From Rhodoplanes sp. Z2-YC6860 (GTDB lineage Bacteria > Pseudomonadota > Alphaproteobacteria > Rhizobiales > Xanthobacteraceae), in the NCBI RefSeq assembly GCF_001579845.1, contig NZ_CP007440.1:2874029-2938028 (forward strand): a stretch of 64,000 nucleotides of DNA, given 5' to 3'. The notes under the pieces are model-generated. The model saw only the letters and a program-made list of their open reading frames with translations, searched no databases and was not told where the DNA came from. The translations under genes and the position numbers were made by a program. Below, piece by piece: positions 44,449-54,952 of this stretch (the stretch's first letter is position 1; each line of letters starts with the position of its first letter).

Positions 44449-46523
44449 TGCCTGATCTTCTGCTCGAATTCTTCTCCGAGGAAATCCCGGCCCGCATGCA
44501 GGCGCGGGCCGCGGAGGATTTGAAGAAGCTCGTGACCGACAGGCTGGTAAATGCCGGGCTGACCTACGAGGGTGCGACCGCATTCGCGACGCCGCGACGG
44601 CTTGCGCTCGCGGTCGCCGGCATCCCGGTGCGCCAGCCCGACGTGAAGGAAGAGCGCAAGGGTCCGCGGATCGACGCCAACGAAAAGGCGATCGCTGGAT
44701 TCCTCAAAGCCGCGGGGCTGGCTTCCGTCGAGCAGGCCAAGATCGAGAAGGACCCGAAGAAGGGCGACTTCTACGTCGCGGTGATCGAGAAGGCCGGACG
44801 GCCCGCGATCGACGTGATCGGCGAGATCGTGCCGGAGGTCACCACCGCGTTTCCGTGGCCAAAGGCGATGCGCTGGGGCGAGGCCTCGGCCCGGCCCGGT
44901 GCGCTCAACTGGGTGCGGCCGCTGCATTCCATCATCGCGACCTTCGGGCCTGAGACCGAAGAACCCGAGATCGTGAAGTTCGAGGTCGGCGGCGTTGCAT
45001 CGAGTGACATCACGCACGGCCATCGCTTCCTCGCGCCCGACGCGATCAAGGTGAAGCGTTTCGACGACTACATGGCCAAGCTCGAGAAGGCCAAGGTCGT
45101 GGTCGATCCGGCGCGGCGCGCGCAGATGATCCTCACTGACGCGAAGAACCTTGCCTTCGCCCAGGGCTTCGAACTGATCGAAGACGAAGGCCTGTTGGCT
45201 GAAGCCGCGGGTCTGGTCGAATGGCCGGTGGTGCTGATGGGCTCGTTCGACGCGGCGTTTCTCTCGATCCCCGAAGAGGTGATCCGCGCGACCATCCGCA
45301 ACAACCAGAAGTGCTTCGTGGTCCGCGACCTGAACACGTCGAAGCTCGTCAACAAATTCATCCTCGTTTCGAACATCGAAGCGACCGACGGCGGCAAGGC
45401 CATCGTCGCCGGCAACGAGCGCGTCATCCGCGCGCGGCTGTCCGACGCCAAGTTCTTCTACGAGACGGACCTCAAGACGCGGCTTGAAGACCGGCTGCCG
45501 AAATTCGAGCACATCGTGTTCCACGAGAAGCTCGGGACGCAGGCCGAGCGCATCAACCGCATGATCGCGCTGGCGGGTCATTTGGCGCCTATCGTCAACG
45601 CCGATGTGGCGCTGGCCGAGCGCGCCGCTTGGCTGTGCAAGGCCGACCTTCAGACCGAGGTGGTCGGCGAATTCCCCGAGGTGCAGGGCCTGATGGGCCG
45701 CTACTACGCGGAAGCGCAGGGTGAAGACGAAGCCGTCGCGCACGCGATCGAGGATCACTACAAGCCGAAGGGCCCCGACGATCTGGTGCCGGCAGAGCCA
45801 GTGTCGATCGCGGTCGCGCTCGCCGACAAGATCGATATCCTCACAGGCTTCTGGGCGATCGACGAGAAGCCGACCGGTTCGAAGGACCCCTACGCGTTGC
45901 GCCGTGCGGCGCTCGGCGTCATCCGGCTGGTGCTCGACAACAATGTCCGGATGCCGCTGTTGCCGGTGTTTGCCAAAGCGCGCTCCGATGCCGACGGCCG
46001 CGATCTGCTCTCATTCTTCGCCGATCGCCTGAAGGTCCAACTCCGCGAGCAAGGCGCGCGCCACGATCTGGTCGACGCCGTGTTCGCCCTCGCAGGTCAG
46101 GACGATCTGGTGCTGATCGTCCGCCGCATCGAGGCGCTGGCCAAATTTCTCGAAACCGACGACGGCAAGAACCTGCTCGCCGGTGTCAAACGCGCGACCA
46201 ACATCCTCCGTATCGAGGAAAAAAAGGACAAGCTCGAATACACCGAGGCGCCCGATGGTGCCATGTTGCAGCAAGCCGAAGAAAAGGAACTTGCGGCCGC
46301 GATCGGCGTTGCCAAGCTCGAGGCCGACCTTGCGATCGTGCGCGAGGACTTTGCCGCCGCCATGACCGCCATGGCCAAGCTCCGTCCCCGCGTCGATGCC
46401 TTCTTCGACAAGGTGACGGTCAACGTCGACGACGTGGCGCTGCGCGCGAACCGCCTGCGGCTCCTCAACGAGATCCGGGTGACAACCCGGGCAGTCGCGG
46501 ATTTCTCCAAGATCGAAGGATAA
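44448..46523 (+). CDS. glyS: Glycyl-tRNA synthetase beta chain
   Basis: 691 residues. The N-terminus [26 protein letters not shown], the FLAPDAIKV segment and the C-terminal [21 protein letters not shown]...[21 protein letters not shown] match GlyS, which binds the tRNA anticodon arm and works with GlyQ. It starts within the stop of the CDGSH gene. ppdK follows after about 120 bases. Confidence 0.97.
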   Translation: MPDLLLEFFSEEIPARMQARAAEDLKKLVTDRLVNAGLTYEGATAFATPRRLALAVAGIPVRQPDVKEERKGPRIDANEKAIAGFLKAAGLASVEQAKIEKDPKKGDFYVAVIEKAGRPAIDVIGEIVPEVTTAFPWPKAMRWGEASARPGALNWVRPLHSIIATFGPETEEPEIVKFEVGGVASSDITHGHRFLAPDAIKVKRFDDYMAKLEKAKVVVDPARRAQMILTDAKNLAFAQGFELIEDEGLLAEAAGLVEWPVVLMGSFDAAFLSIPEEVIRATIRNNQKCFVVRDLNTSKLVNKFILVSNIEATDGGKAIVAGNERVIRARLSDAKFFYETDLKTRLEDRLPKFEHIVFHEKLGTQAERINRMIALAGHLAPIVNADVALAERAAWLCKADLQTEVVGEFPEVQGLMGRYYAEAQGEDEAVAHAIEDHYKPKGPDDLVPAEPVSIAVALADKIDILTGFWAIDEKPTGSKDPYALRRAALGVIRLVLDNNVRMPLLPVFAKARSDADGRDLLSFFADRLKVQLREQGARHDLVDAVFALAGQDDLVLIVRRIEALAKFLETDDGKNLLAGVKRATNILRIEEKKDKLEYTEAPDGAMLQQAEEKELAAAIGVAKLEADLAIVREDFAAAMTAMAKLRPRVDAFFDKVTVNVDDVALRANRLRLLNEIRVTTRAVADFSKIEG

Positions 46524-46643
46524 AATGTCAGGGCCGGCGCAAGACCGGCCACGTGGCGGATGGGCCGCTCATAACAAAAGGCCAATTGAGGAAACGCCGG
46601 TGAGGGGTCTACAAAGCGCCCCGACGAGACAGCGAGATCACTG

Positions 46644-49484
46644 ATGGCACGCCGCCCTGCATCCTCCAAAAAGACATCCGCCAAAGGCAAGCCCGCGAAA
46701 GCCAAAGCCCGCGCGGGCTCGAAGCCCGCCAAGGCTGCTGGCAGGCCCGCCGCAGCCAAGTCTGTGGCAGCAAAGCCTGCGGCCGCCAAATCCGCAGCGG
46801 TAAAATCCGGCCAGTGGGTCTACGTCTTCGGCGGCGGCAAGGCGCAAGGACGCGCCGGCATGAAGGAGCTTCTCGGCGGCAAGGGCGCGAACCTCGCCGA
46901 AATGGCCAACCTGGGCCTGCCTGTGCCGCCGGGCTTCACCATCACCACCGCGGTCTGCACCGCCTACTATGCCAACGCCAGGAAATACCCGAAGGATCTG
47001 GAGAAGCAGGTCGACGCGGGGCTTTCGCATATCGCCAAGATCACCGGCCGCAAGTTCGGCGATCCGGCCAATCCGCTGCTCGTTTCGGTGCGCTCCGGCG
47101 CGCGGGCCTCGATGCCCGGCATGATGGATACGGTGCTCAATCTCGGCCTCAACGACGAGACCGTGGAGGCGCTGGCCAAGCAATCCGGTGACCGGCGCTT
47201 CGCTTACGATTCCTACCGCCGCTTCATCCAGATGTATTCGAACGTGGTGCTCGACATTGAGCACCACAATTTCGAGGACATTCTCGAGGAGCACAAATCG
47301 CGGGCGAACTACACGCTCGACACCGATCTCACCGCCGACGACTGGATCGAGGTGGTCAAGCTCTACAAGAGCCGCGTCGAGGAGGAGCAGGGCACGCCGT
47401 TCCCGCAGGATCCGCGCGATCAGCTCTGGGGCGCGATCGGCGCCGTGTTCGGGTCGTGGATGAACGCCCGTGCCATCACGTATCGCCGGCTGCACAGCAT
47501 TCCGGAAAGCTGGGGCACCGCGGTGAACGTGCAGGCCATGGTGTTCGGCAACATGGGCGACACGTCCGCCACCGGCGTCGCCTTCACGCGCAATCCGTCG
47601 ACCGGCGAGAAGCGGCTCTACGGCGAATTCCTGATCAACGCCCAGGGCGAAGACGTGGTGGCGGGCATCCGCACCCCGCAGGAGATCACCGAAGCGGCCC
47701 GCAAGGAGTCCGGCTCCGACAAGCCGTCGATGGAGACCGCGATGCCCGCGGCCTTCAAGGAACTCACCCGCATCTACGGTACGCTGGAAAAGCATTACCG
47801 CGACATGCAGGACATGGAGTTCACGGTCGAGCAGGGCAAGCTCTGGATGCTGCAGACCCGCAACGGCAAGCGCACCGCGAAGGCGGCGCTGCGCATCGCG
47901 GTCGAACTCGCCAATGAAAAGCTGATCACGAAGGATGAAGCGGTGGCTCGCATCGAGCCGGCCTCGCTCGATCAGCTGCTGCATCCGACCATCGATCCCA
48001 AAGCCGAGCGCAACGTCATCGCCACGGGCCTGCCGGCGTCGCCGGGCGCAGCCTCGGGCGAGATCGTGTTCAGCTCCGACGAGGCCGCCGAGCTCAAGGC
48101 CGAGGGCAAGAAGGTCATTCTCGTCCGTGTCGAGACCTCGCCGGAGGACATCCACGGCATGCACGCTGCCGAAGGCATTCTCACCACGCGCGGCGGCATG
48201 ACCTCGCACGCCGCCGTGGTGGCGCGCGGCATGGGCAAGCCCTGCGTCTCGGGCGCGGGCTCGCTCCGCGTCGATTACAACGCGCAGACGCTGCAAGCCG
48301 GCAATGTCGTGCTGAAGCGCGGCGAACTGGTCACCATCGACGGCTCGACCGGCCAGGTTCTGGCCGGCCGGGTGCCGATGGTCGAGCCCGAGCTGTCCGG
48401 TGAATTCGGCACGCTGATGGGCTGGGCCGACAAGGTGCGTTCGCTCGGCGTTCGCGCCAATGCCGATACGCCGGCCGATGCTCGGGTTGCCGTGCGCTTT
48501 GGCGCACAGGGCATCGGGCTCTGCCGCACCGAGCACATGTTCTTCGACGAGGCGCGCATCCAGGCGGTGCGCGAGATGATCCTCTCCGACACAACCGATC
48601 AACGGAAAAAGGCGCTGGCCAAGATTCTGCCGATGCAGCGTGGCGATTTCGTCGAGCTGTTCGAGATCATGCAGGGCATGCCGGTGACGATCCGGCTGCT
48701 CGATCCGCCGCTGCACGAATTCCTGCCGCACACCGAGGAGGACATCGCCGAGGTTGCGGCCGCGATGGGCGTCGATCCGAAGAAGCTCGGCCATCGCGCC
48801 AAGGAGCTGGCCGAGTTCAACCCAATGCTGGGCTTCCGCGGCTGCCGCATTGCCATCGCCTATCCGGAGGTGGCCGAGATGCAGGCGCGGGCGATCTTCG
48901 AGGCCGCGGTCGAAGCCGGCAAGCGCACCGGCAAGCCCGTGGTACCCGAGGTGATGGTGCCGCTGATCGCGACCAAGGCCGAGCTCGATATCGTGAAGGC
49001 GCGGATCGATGCGATGGCCGCCGAAGTGCAGAAGGAGAGCGGCAGCAAGCTCAACTATCAGGTCGGCACGATGATCGAGCTGCCGCGTGCGGCGCTGATG
49101 GCCGACGAGATCGCGCAAAGCGCCGAGTTCTTCTCGTTCGGCACCAACGATCTGACGCAGACCACCTTCGGCATCAGCCGTGACGATGCCGCGTCGTTCC
49201 TCGGCATCTACACCCAGCGCGGCATCCTGCCGGGCGACCCGTTCGTGTCGATCGATCAGGAGGGCGTCGGTGCGCTGGTCCGGATCGGCGTCGAGCGTGG
49301 CCGCAAGGTGCGCGGCAAGCTCAAGGTTGGCATCTGCGGCGAGCACGGGGGCGATCCCGCGTCTGTCGCGTTCTGCCACGAGGTCGGCCTCGACTATGTG
49401 TCGTGTTCGCCGTTCCGTGTGCCGATTGCGAGGCTTGCGGCCGCACAGGCCGCACTCGGCAAAAAGGCTGCCGGCGAGGCCTGA
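46644..49484 (+). CDS. ppdK: Pyruvate, phosphate dikinase
   Basis: 946 residues; converts pyruvate, ATP and phosphate to PEP, AMP and PPi. An extra N-terminal arm of about 55 residues, rich in Ala, Lys and Pro (SAKGKPAKAKARAG-type repeats), precedes the core that begins WVYVFGGGK. Motifs: KGANLAEMANLGLPVPPGFTITT, the phosphohistidine loop GGMTSHAAVVARGMGKPC near residue 520, and the C-terminal PEP-binding FSFGTNDLTQTTFGISRDDAASFL and GICGEHGGDP. The arm resembles bacterial histone-H1-like tails. Stands downstream of glyS. Confidence 0.96.
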   Translation: MARRPASSKKTSAKGKPAKAKARAGSKPAKAAGRPAAAKSVAAKPAAAKSAAVKSGQWVYVFGGGKAQGRAGMKELLGGKGANLAEMANLGLPVPPGFTITTAVCTAYYANARKYPKDLEKQVDAGLSHIAKITGRKFGDPANPLLVSVRSGARASMPGMMDTVLNLGLNDETVEALAKQSGDRRFAYDSYRRFIQMYSNVVLDIEHHNFEDILEEHKSRANYTLDTDLTADDWIEVVKLYKSRVEEEQGTPFPQDPRDQLWGAIGAVFGSWMNARAITYRRLHSIPESWGTAVNVQAMVFGNMGDTSATGVAFTRNPSTGEKRLYGEFLINAQGEDVVAGIRTPQEITEAARKESGSDKPSMETAMPAAFKELTRIYGTLEKHYRDMQDMEFTVEQGKLWMLQTRNGKRTAKAALRIAVELANEKLITKDEAVARIEPASLDQLLHPTIDPKAERNVIATGLPASPGAASGEIVFSSDEAAELKAEGKKVILVRVETSPEDIHGMHAAEGILTTRGGMTSHAAVVARGMGKPCVSGAGSLRVDYNAQTLQAGNVVLKRGELVTIDGSTGQVLAGRVPMVEPELSGEFGTLMGWADKVRSLGVRANADTPADARVAVRFGAQGIGLCRTEHMFFDEARIQAVREMILSDTTDQRKKALAKILPMQRGDFVELFEIMQGMPVTIRLLDPPLHEFLPHTEEDIAEVAAAMGVDPKKLGHRAKELAEFNPMLGFRGCRIAIAYPEVAEMQARAIFEAAVEAGKRTGKPVVPEVMVPLIATKAELDIVKARIDAMAAEVQKESGSKLNYQVGTMIELPRAALMADEIAQSAEFFSFGTNDLTQTTFGISRDDAASFLGIYTQRGILPGDPFVSIDQEGVGALVRIGVERGRKVRGKLKVGICGEHGGDPASVAFCHEVGLDYVSCSPFRVPIARLAAAQAALGKKAAGEA

Positions 49485-49492
49485 TTTACCTG

Positions 49493-49849
49493 TTAGATCG
49501 TATCGTCGCGGGCGACCACGGGTTGCCACGATTGGCCGGCGCCGACCATGCAGGTCAAACCATTGGGCGCGGTCGCCACGATGGTCCAACTGCCCTTGGC
49601 GCTGGTGAACACCTCAGCGACGGTCCCGGCGTCGGATAGGCCCTGGGCGCTTGGGCTTTCGCCGTACTGCTCGCGTAGCAGGCGCACGATGTCTGCGCGT
49701 TGGCCGCACGGCGTCGGCAGCATGTGAGGTGGTGGTGGCGTGCCTTGAGGAGGCGACGTTTCCGGCTCGCTCAGGGTCAGGTCCGCAGGCAAGGTGGCCA
49801 TCAGGGCCGCGGCCGCGATCAGCAAAGCTCGGTTGGCGACTCGGGGCAT
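49493..49849 (-). CDS. Small exported hypothetical protein
   Basis: 118 residues from ATG 49849, with AGGAG six bases upstream. A signal peptide (ANRALLIAAAALMATLPADLTLS) is followed by a Pro-rich linker and a compact domain with two cysteines (LPTPCGQRADIVRLLREQYGE, PNGLTCMVGAGQSWQ). Family not recognised; such proteins are common in Rhizobiales. Convergent with ppdK, eight bases away. Confidence 0.75.
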   Translation of the reverse strand: MPRVANRALLIAAAALMATLPADLTLSEPETSPPQGTPPPPHMLPTPCGQRADIVRLLREQYGESPSAQGLSDAGTVAEVFTSAKGSWTIVATAPNGLTCMVGAGQSWQPVVARDDTI

Positions 49850-50054
49850 GGTGATCTCCTTCAGGCAGGAGGCCCACGCTTCCAATCCGATCGTGGAGCA
49901 GCTGCATCCGGATAAGTCGCCGCGCCCGGGCCGGTTCCGACCGAAGGTTGAGACAGCAATCAAGACGTTGGTTGGATGTTCCCTGAGGCGGCGACCGTGT
50001 TAGCCTCAGCGCCGGGGGACGACGCCAAAAACGAATAATGCCGGCAGGGAGACG

Positions 50055-52106
50055 ATGGGCGAGGGGGCGATTCCGAAACTGGCGGGCGATCCGCAGGGCA
50101 TTTCCGAAGAGGCGCTGAAGAAGGCCGAAGAGTTCATCGAGGCCGATGAGGGCGCGTTGAACCGGCTGTCCGGCGTTGCCGGCAACGTCACCACCATGAT
50201 CGCCGTGGTGATGTCGCTGTTTCATCTTTATTGCGCGATCGCGGGCGCCTGGCCGTTCGGCTGGGCGCCGATCGTTCCGACCCAGCCGCTGCGATATGCG
50301 CACGTCGCCTTCGTGCTGGTGCTGAGCTTCCTGCTATTCCCGATGTCGATGCGGTTTCGCAATCGCATCCGCTGGTGGGACGTGGTGCTGGGCGTCGCCG
50401 GCGCCGCGATCCTGATCTACGCCATCGAGGGCGGCGACGACTTCACCGACCGCGCGACGATGCCGACGCAGCTCGATACGTGGCTCGGTGCGATCTTCAT
50501 GCTGCTGCTGCTCGAAGCCACGCGGCGCACCACCGGCTGGATCGTGCCGGTCGTCGCGGTGGCGTTCCTGGCTTACGCCTACTTCGGTCCGTACCTGCCG
50601 CAGCCCTGGACTCATCGCGGCTTCGATGTCGGCCAGATCGTCGGACAGTTGTTCATCACGCTCGAAGGTATCTTCGGCGTGCCGGTCGACGTGTCGTCGT
50701 CGCTGATCATTCTGTTCACTATCTATGGCGCGTTTCTGCAGCATTCCGGTGCCGGAAAATTCTTTATCGATTTTTCCATGGCGCTGATGGGCAACAAGGC
50801 CAACAGCGCCGGCCGCACCGTGGTGCTGTCGTCGTTCCTGCTCGGCGGACCGTCGGGCTCGGGCGTCGCCACCACGGTGACGATCGGCGCCGTGGCCTGG
50901 CCGATGATGGAGCGCGCGGGCTTCGAGCGGAACGCTGCCGGTGGCCTGCTCGCCGCCGGCGGACTCGGCGCGATCATCTCGCCGCCGGTGCTCGGCGCCG
51001 CGGCCTTCCTGATCGCGGAGTTTCTGAAGATCAGCTATCTCGACGTGATCTGGATGGCGACCATCCCGACGCTGCTCTATTACCTCGCGCTGCTCTTCAT
51101 GGTCGAGCTCGACGCCAAGCGCTTCCAGGCGCAGATGGTGGACACGAGTCAGGGGCTGACGTTGTGGCAGCTGACGCGGCGCTATGGCTTCCACTTCATC
51201 TCGCTGATCTCGATCGTCATCTTCATGCTGTGGGGCTATTCGCCGACGCTCGCGGTGTTCTGGTCGATCGTGCTCACCTTCGGCCTGAGCTTCCTCTCCC
51301 GCGAGACCGCGATCACGCCGAAGCGACTGGTGAAGACGCTGTCGGACGGCTCGATCCAGGTGCTGACCGCGGCCACTACGTGCGCCACGGCGGGCATCAT
51401 CGTCGGCGTCGTCACGCTGACGGGACTGGGCCTGAAATTCTCGTCGATCGTGATCGACTATGCGGGCGGCAACCTGCTGCTGACCGCGATCTACACCGCG
51501 CTCATCGTCTGGATCGTCGGCCTCGCCGTGCCGGTCACGGCGAGCTACATCATCTGCGCCGTGATCGCGGCGCCCGCCATGACCAAGCTCGGCGTGCCGG
51601 ACATCGCGGCGCACATGTTCATCTTCTATTACGCCGTGCTCTCGGAAGTCTCGCCGCCGACCGCGCTGTCGCCGTTCGCCGCGGCCGCCATCACCAACGG
51701 CGATCCCTACAAGACGACCTTGCAAGCGTGGAAGTACACATTGCCGGCCTTCCTGGTGCCATTCGTGTTCGTGCTCGATCCGCAGGGGCTTGGCCTCCTG
51801 CTCAAGATCCCGAAGGATGGCTCGTGGATCGACATCGTGGAAATCACGGTCAAGACCGCGCTGGGCTTGGCTGCGCTTGCGGCCGCCGCCCAGGGCTGGG
51901 CGCTGCAACGCACAACGCTGTGGGAGCGTGCGCTGCTGACGCTCTCGGGGCTGCTGCTCGTGTTCCCGAGCCTGATCGAAGCGGTGCTGGAAGCCATCGT
52001 CGGCCGCGACCTCAGCTACACCGCGGCATTTGGCTTGCTGATTGCGGCCTTGGTCCTGGTAAAACAGCACATGCAGGCGCCGCCGAAAGCGGCTGCGAGC
52101 GGGTGA
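50055..52106 (+). CDS. TRAP transporter fused permease (DctQ-DctM, TAXI type)
   Basis: 683 residues with 16 or more membrane helices; the small and large permease subunits are joined in one protein (TRAP 4TM/12TM fusion). The large-subunit motif GPSGSGVATTVTIGAVAWPMM and ISPPVLGAAAFLIAEFLKISYLDV, and VLSEVSPPTALSPFAAAAIT, are typical. It imports an organic acid or amino-acid-like solute with sodium or proton movement. The TAXI binding protein follows after 50 bases. GGGAG precedes ATG 50055. Confidence 0.93.
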   Translation: MGEGAIPKLAGDPQGISEEALKKAEEFIEADEGALNRLSGVAGNVTTMIAVVMSLFHLYCAIAGAWPFGWAPIVPTQPLRYAHVAFVLVLSFLLFPMSMRFRNRIRWWDVVLGVAGAAILIYAIEGGDDFTDRATMPTQLDTWLGAIFMLLLLEATRRTTGWIVPVVAVAFLAYAYFGPYLPQPWTHRGFDVGQIVGQLFITLEGIFGVPVDVSSSLIILFTIYGAFLQHSGAGKFFIDFSMALMGNKANSAGRTVVLSSFLLGGPSGSGVATTVTIGAVAWPMMERAGFERNAAGGLLAAGGLGAIISPPVLGAAAFLIAEFLKISYLDVIWMATIPTLLYYLALLFMVELDAKRFQAQMVDTSQGLTLWQLTRRYGFHFISLISIVIFMLWGYSPTLAVFWSIVLTFGLSFLSRETAITPKRLVKTLSDGSIQVLTAATTCATAGIIVGVVTLTGLGLKFSSIVIDYAGGNLLLTAIYTALIVWIVGLAVPVTASYIICAVIAAPAMTKLGVPDIAAHMFIFYYAVLSEVSPPTALSPFAAAAITNGDPYKTTLQAWKYTLPAFLVPFVFVLDPQGLGLLLKIPKDGSWIDIVEITVKTALGLAALAAAAQGWALQRTTLWERALLTLSGLLLVFPSLIEAVLEAIVGRDLSYTAAFGLLIAALVLVKQHMQAPPKAAASG

Positions 52107-52156
52107 CGCATCCGAAGACAACACCAGAACCAAGACAAAAAGGGAGGATGGATCGA

Positions 52157-53119
52157 ATGAAACGCAGAACTTGGATCGCGGGCGCAATCGCGGGCGCGAC
52201 GCTGCTCGCAGGCGCGGCGCTCGCCGAGCCGATGAACATCGCGATCGCGACCGGCGGCACGGGCGGCGTCTACTATCCGCTCGGCGGCGGCATGGCGAAC
52301 ATCCTCACCAAATACGTGCCGGGCGCAGCGGCGACTGCGCGTGTCACCGGAGGCTCGGTCGACAACCTCAAGCTGATCGGCTCCAAGCAAAGCGAGATCG
52401 CGCTGGTGATGGTCGACGCCGCGCTCGATGCGGTGAAGGGCGAGGACAAGTTCAAAGGCCATCCGGTCGATGCCCGCACCCTGATGGTGCTTTATCCGAA
52501 CCGCATGCATGTCGTGACCATCGAAGGCCGCGGCATCGAGAAGATGTCGGACCTCAAGGGCAAACGTGTCTCGACCGGCTCTCCCGGCAGCGCCACCGAG
52601 GTGATGGCGTTCCGCGTCATCGAGGCGGCGGGCCTCGACAAGGACAAGGACATGAAGCGCGAGAGGCTCGGCGTCGCCGAGTCCACCAACGCGATCAAGG
52701 ACGGCAAGATCGACGCTTACTTCTGGGTCGGTGGCCTGCCGACTGCGGCGGTGACCGACCTCGGGGCAACGCCTGGCGTCAAGCTCAAGCTGATCGATCA
52801 CGCCGAGGTGCTCGACAAGATGAACGCCAAGTACGGCGACATCTACAGCGCCGCCGTGATCCCGGCGAAAACCTATCCGGGCCAGGACAAGGACAACAAG
52901 ATCACCTCGGTGCAGAACATCCTGGTGTCGAACGCTTCGATGTCCGACCAGGTCGCCTACGACATCGTGAAAACGTTCATCGAGCACAAGGCCGATCTGG
53001 TCGCGGTGCATGGTGAAGCCGCCGCTATCGATCTTTCGACCCAGGTCATGAAGAATTCGCCGATCCCGTGGCATCCGGGCGCGGTGAAGTACTTCAAGGA
53101 AAAGGGCGTGCAGATGTAG
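52157..53119 (+). CDS. TAXI-family TRAP transporter solute-binding protein
   Basis: 320 residues. Signal peptide (WIAGAIAGATLLAGAALA), then MNIAIATGGTGGVYYPLGGGMANIL, the TAXI (TRAP-associated extracytoplasmic immunogenic) opening, and KRVSTGSPGSATEVMAFRVIEAAGL. The ligand is unknown; some TAXI proteins bind glutamate or 2-oxoglutarate. ATG 52157 is chosen because GGAGG is nine bases upstream; an ATG at 52148 is too close to that site. Partner of the fused permease just upstream. Confidence 0.93.
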   Translation: MKRRTWIAGAIAGATLLAGAALAEPMNIAIATGGTGGVYYPLGGGMANILTKYVPGAAATARVTGGSVDNLKLIGSKQSEIALVMVDAALDAVKGEDKFKGHPVDARTLMVLYPNRMHVVTIEGRGIEKMSDLKGKRVSTGSPGSATEVMAFRVIEAAGLDKDKDMKRERLGVAESTNAIKDGKIDAYFWVGGLPTAAVTDLGATPGVKLKLIDHAEVLDKMNAKYGDIYSAAVIPAKTYPGQDKDNKITSVQNILVSNASMSDQVAYDIVKTFIEHKADLVAVHGEAAAIDLSTQVMKNSPIPWHPGAVKYFKEKGVQM

Positions 53120-53143
53120 CTGCGCGGAGGTTTCAAAACACAG

Positions 53144-53185
53144 CGGCCGGCCGGTGTACTCATCGGGCCGGCCGTTTCGTTTTTT
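53144..53185 (+). terminator. Rho-independent terminator after the TRAP operon
   Basis: CGGCCGGCC (53144-53152) pairs with GGCCGGCCG (53166-53174) across a 13-base loop and is followed by TTTCGTTTTTT. It ends the TRAP-TAXI transcript. Confidence 0.85.
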
Positions 53186-53422
53186 GTACTGCACTCGTTC
53201 CGTTGTTGACGAAGCGTTTACCAGAACGCTTAAGGCGCCGCGCCATTGCTGCGCTTTGCGTTCCGCAAATGTGCGCCAAATGCGCAGGGTTAACGGCTTC
53301 GCAAGGTTAATCCGACAATAAAGGAATGCGTCGCATTGGAGCCACTCCGGCGCCAACTCCCGGCGTTTGTATCGATCGCGTTGCGTACCTCCTGTTGTTG
53401 CGTCTGTTGCGTGAGCGTTTGA
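53186..53422. other. Gap before the SleB gene
   Basis: No gene is supported. The gap is less GC-rich than the genes around it and contains the direct repeat GGTTAA at 53288 and 53306 and the promoter expected for the SleB-type gene; I do not see clear -35/-10 boxes. Confidence 0.3.
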
Positions 53423-54937
53423 ATGGGTGTGTCGCGTAGGAGGCCGAAGGAAGCCAGCGTCTACGCTTCCTTCGGCCTTGGCGTCCTGGTGATGGGTCTG
53501 ATGCCGAATTCAATCGGCTATCAGGACCTTGCGTCATTGATGGCGCGTCAGCCCGACGTGTCGCAGCGCGCCCGCGCGCACATGCTGGCGTCACCGTTCG
53601 GCACCATCCACGCCGCGACTTTCAGCTTTCCGCAGCCGGTCGGCACGTTGATTCCCGAGCCGCCTTTGGCGCGCGTCGCCAGCATCACGGCTGAACCTGC
53701 GATCACCGGATCGGTGATGATCGACACCGGCATGCCGATGCAGCTCTATCGGCCGCGTATCGAATTCCCGTCGGTCAACCGTGCGCTCAAGGGCGATCTC
53801 CTGGTATCGCGGTCACACGATCCGGCGGTCGGCCGGAGCCGCGACCTGACGCCGGGGAGGGTCAAGACCGTGACCTTCACCAAGCCCAGCGACGCGCCCG
53901 CCGAGGTGCTGCCGGTTGCCACGCAGCCCGTTGCCACGGCCCCGGCTGTCGTTGCGCCGCCACAGCCGAAAGCCGATCTCTCGGTCAATCCAGGCTCGTT
54001 GACCCCAGCCGATCTGGTGCTCACCCCGGACGCCGAAACCGCGCCGAAATCTCAAACGAACTCCGAGGCGTCGCCCGAGAAAACTGCCGGGCCGGTGATG
54101 CTGGCTTCGGCGCCGCCGGAAGCCCGGGATTTCGCGAGCATCGTGTCGCCGTTCAAGGCGACGCTCGATGACAACGCCGCGCAGCGGCTCGGCCGGCTCT
54201 ATTTCGGCAACAATCCGGTCGGCGATTCCGTTGCGCCCATTCAGCCCTGGCCGATGGACGAAGAGGTGCAGATCGTCACCCCTCCGGCGCACGATCCCGA
54301 CATCAAGGCTTCGGCTGTGACACCGCCGGCCGCCCAGCCGAAAGCCGTTACGCCAGCCACGAGCAGCGCCGGCGAAACCGTAGCGCCGAAGGGCGAGGTG
54401 ACCGGCGCAGGCAAGCGGCCGCGCACGCCCGCCGAGCGGCTCGGGCTCGACACCAAGCAGCGCGCTAAGGCCGAGAAGTGTCTCGCCGACGCGGTCTATT
54501 TCGAATCCCGCGGCGAGGTGAAGCGCGGCCAGATCGCCGTCGCCCAAGTGGTGATGAACCGCGTGTTCTCCGGCTTCTATCCGAACAATGTGTGCGGTGT
54601 GGTCTATCAGAACGCGCATCGCAAACTGGCCTGCCAGTTCACCTTCGCCTGCGACGGCATCCCCGACGTGGTGAAAGAGCCCGACATGTGGACGCAGGCG
54701 AAGGAGATCTCGCGCGACATGCTCGACGGCAAGCTGTGGCTGCCCGAGGTCGGACATTCCACCCACTACCATGCTTACTGGGTGCATCCGGCCTGGGTCC
54801 GCGAGATGCGGCGCATGCAGAAGATCGGCGTACACAGCTTCTACCGGCCGCGCGCCTGGGGCGATGGCTCCGAGGTGCCGCCGCTCAATCAGTCGATGAC
54901 GAAGCCGGACGAGACGGTGCAGAAGGCGAAGCTGTAG
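53423..54937 (+). CDS. SleB-type cell wall hydrolase
   Basis: 504 residues. The N-terminus has one hydrophobic segment (about 12-30) and then about 310 residues of Pro/Ala/Thr-rich, low-conservation sequence. The C-terminal hydrolase_2 (SleB) domain, about 350-490, contains KAEKCLADAVYFESRGE (catalytic glutamate in FESRGE), VAQVVMNRVFSGFYPNNVCGVVYQN and CQFTFACDGIPD. It cuts peptidoglycan glycan strands at the cell surface; in non-sporeformers it is used in wall remodelling. Confidence 0.9.
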   Translation: MGVSRRRPKEASVYASFGLGVLVMGLMPNSIGYQDLASLMARQPDVSQRARAHMLASPFGTIHAATFSFPQPVGTLIPEPPLARVASITAEPAITGSVMIDTGMPMQLYRPRIEFPSVNRALKGDLLVSRSHDPAVGRSRDLTPGRVKTVTFTKPSDAPAEVLPVATQPVATAPAVVAPPQPKADLSVNPGSLTPADLVLTPDAETAPKSQTNSEASPEKTAGPVMLASAPPEARDFASIVSPFKATLDDNAAQRLGRLYFGNNPVGDSVAPIQPWPMDEEVQIVTPPAHDPDIKASAVTPPAAQPKAVTPATSSAGETVAPKGEVTGAGKRPRTPAERLGLDTKQRAKAEKCLADAVYFESRGEVKRGQIAVAQVVMNRVFSGFYPNNVCGVVYQNAHRKLACQFTFACDGIPDVVKEPDMWTQAKEISRDMLDGKLWLPEVGHSTHYHAYWVHPAWVREMRRMQKIGVHSFYRPRAWGDGSEVPPLNQSMTKPDETVQKAKL

Positions 54938-54952
54938 CCGCACTTCGTTTTA

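Noticed and set aside
46638-49589. 983-codon open frame on the minus strand opposite ppdK
   Set aside because: Composition artefact of high GC; the His/Arg/Asp-rich translation has no known motif.
50334-52187. Long minus-strand open frame opposite the TRAP permease
   Set aside because: Arg/Gln/Asp-rich shadow of membrane-protein codons; no start signals or domains.
53288-53311. Repeated TTAA motifs, as a possible CtrA site
   Set aside because: The spacing between the TTAA halves is 14 bases rather than the required seven.
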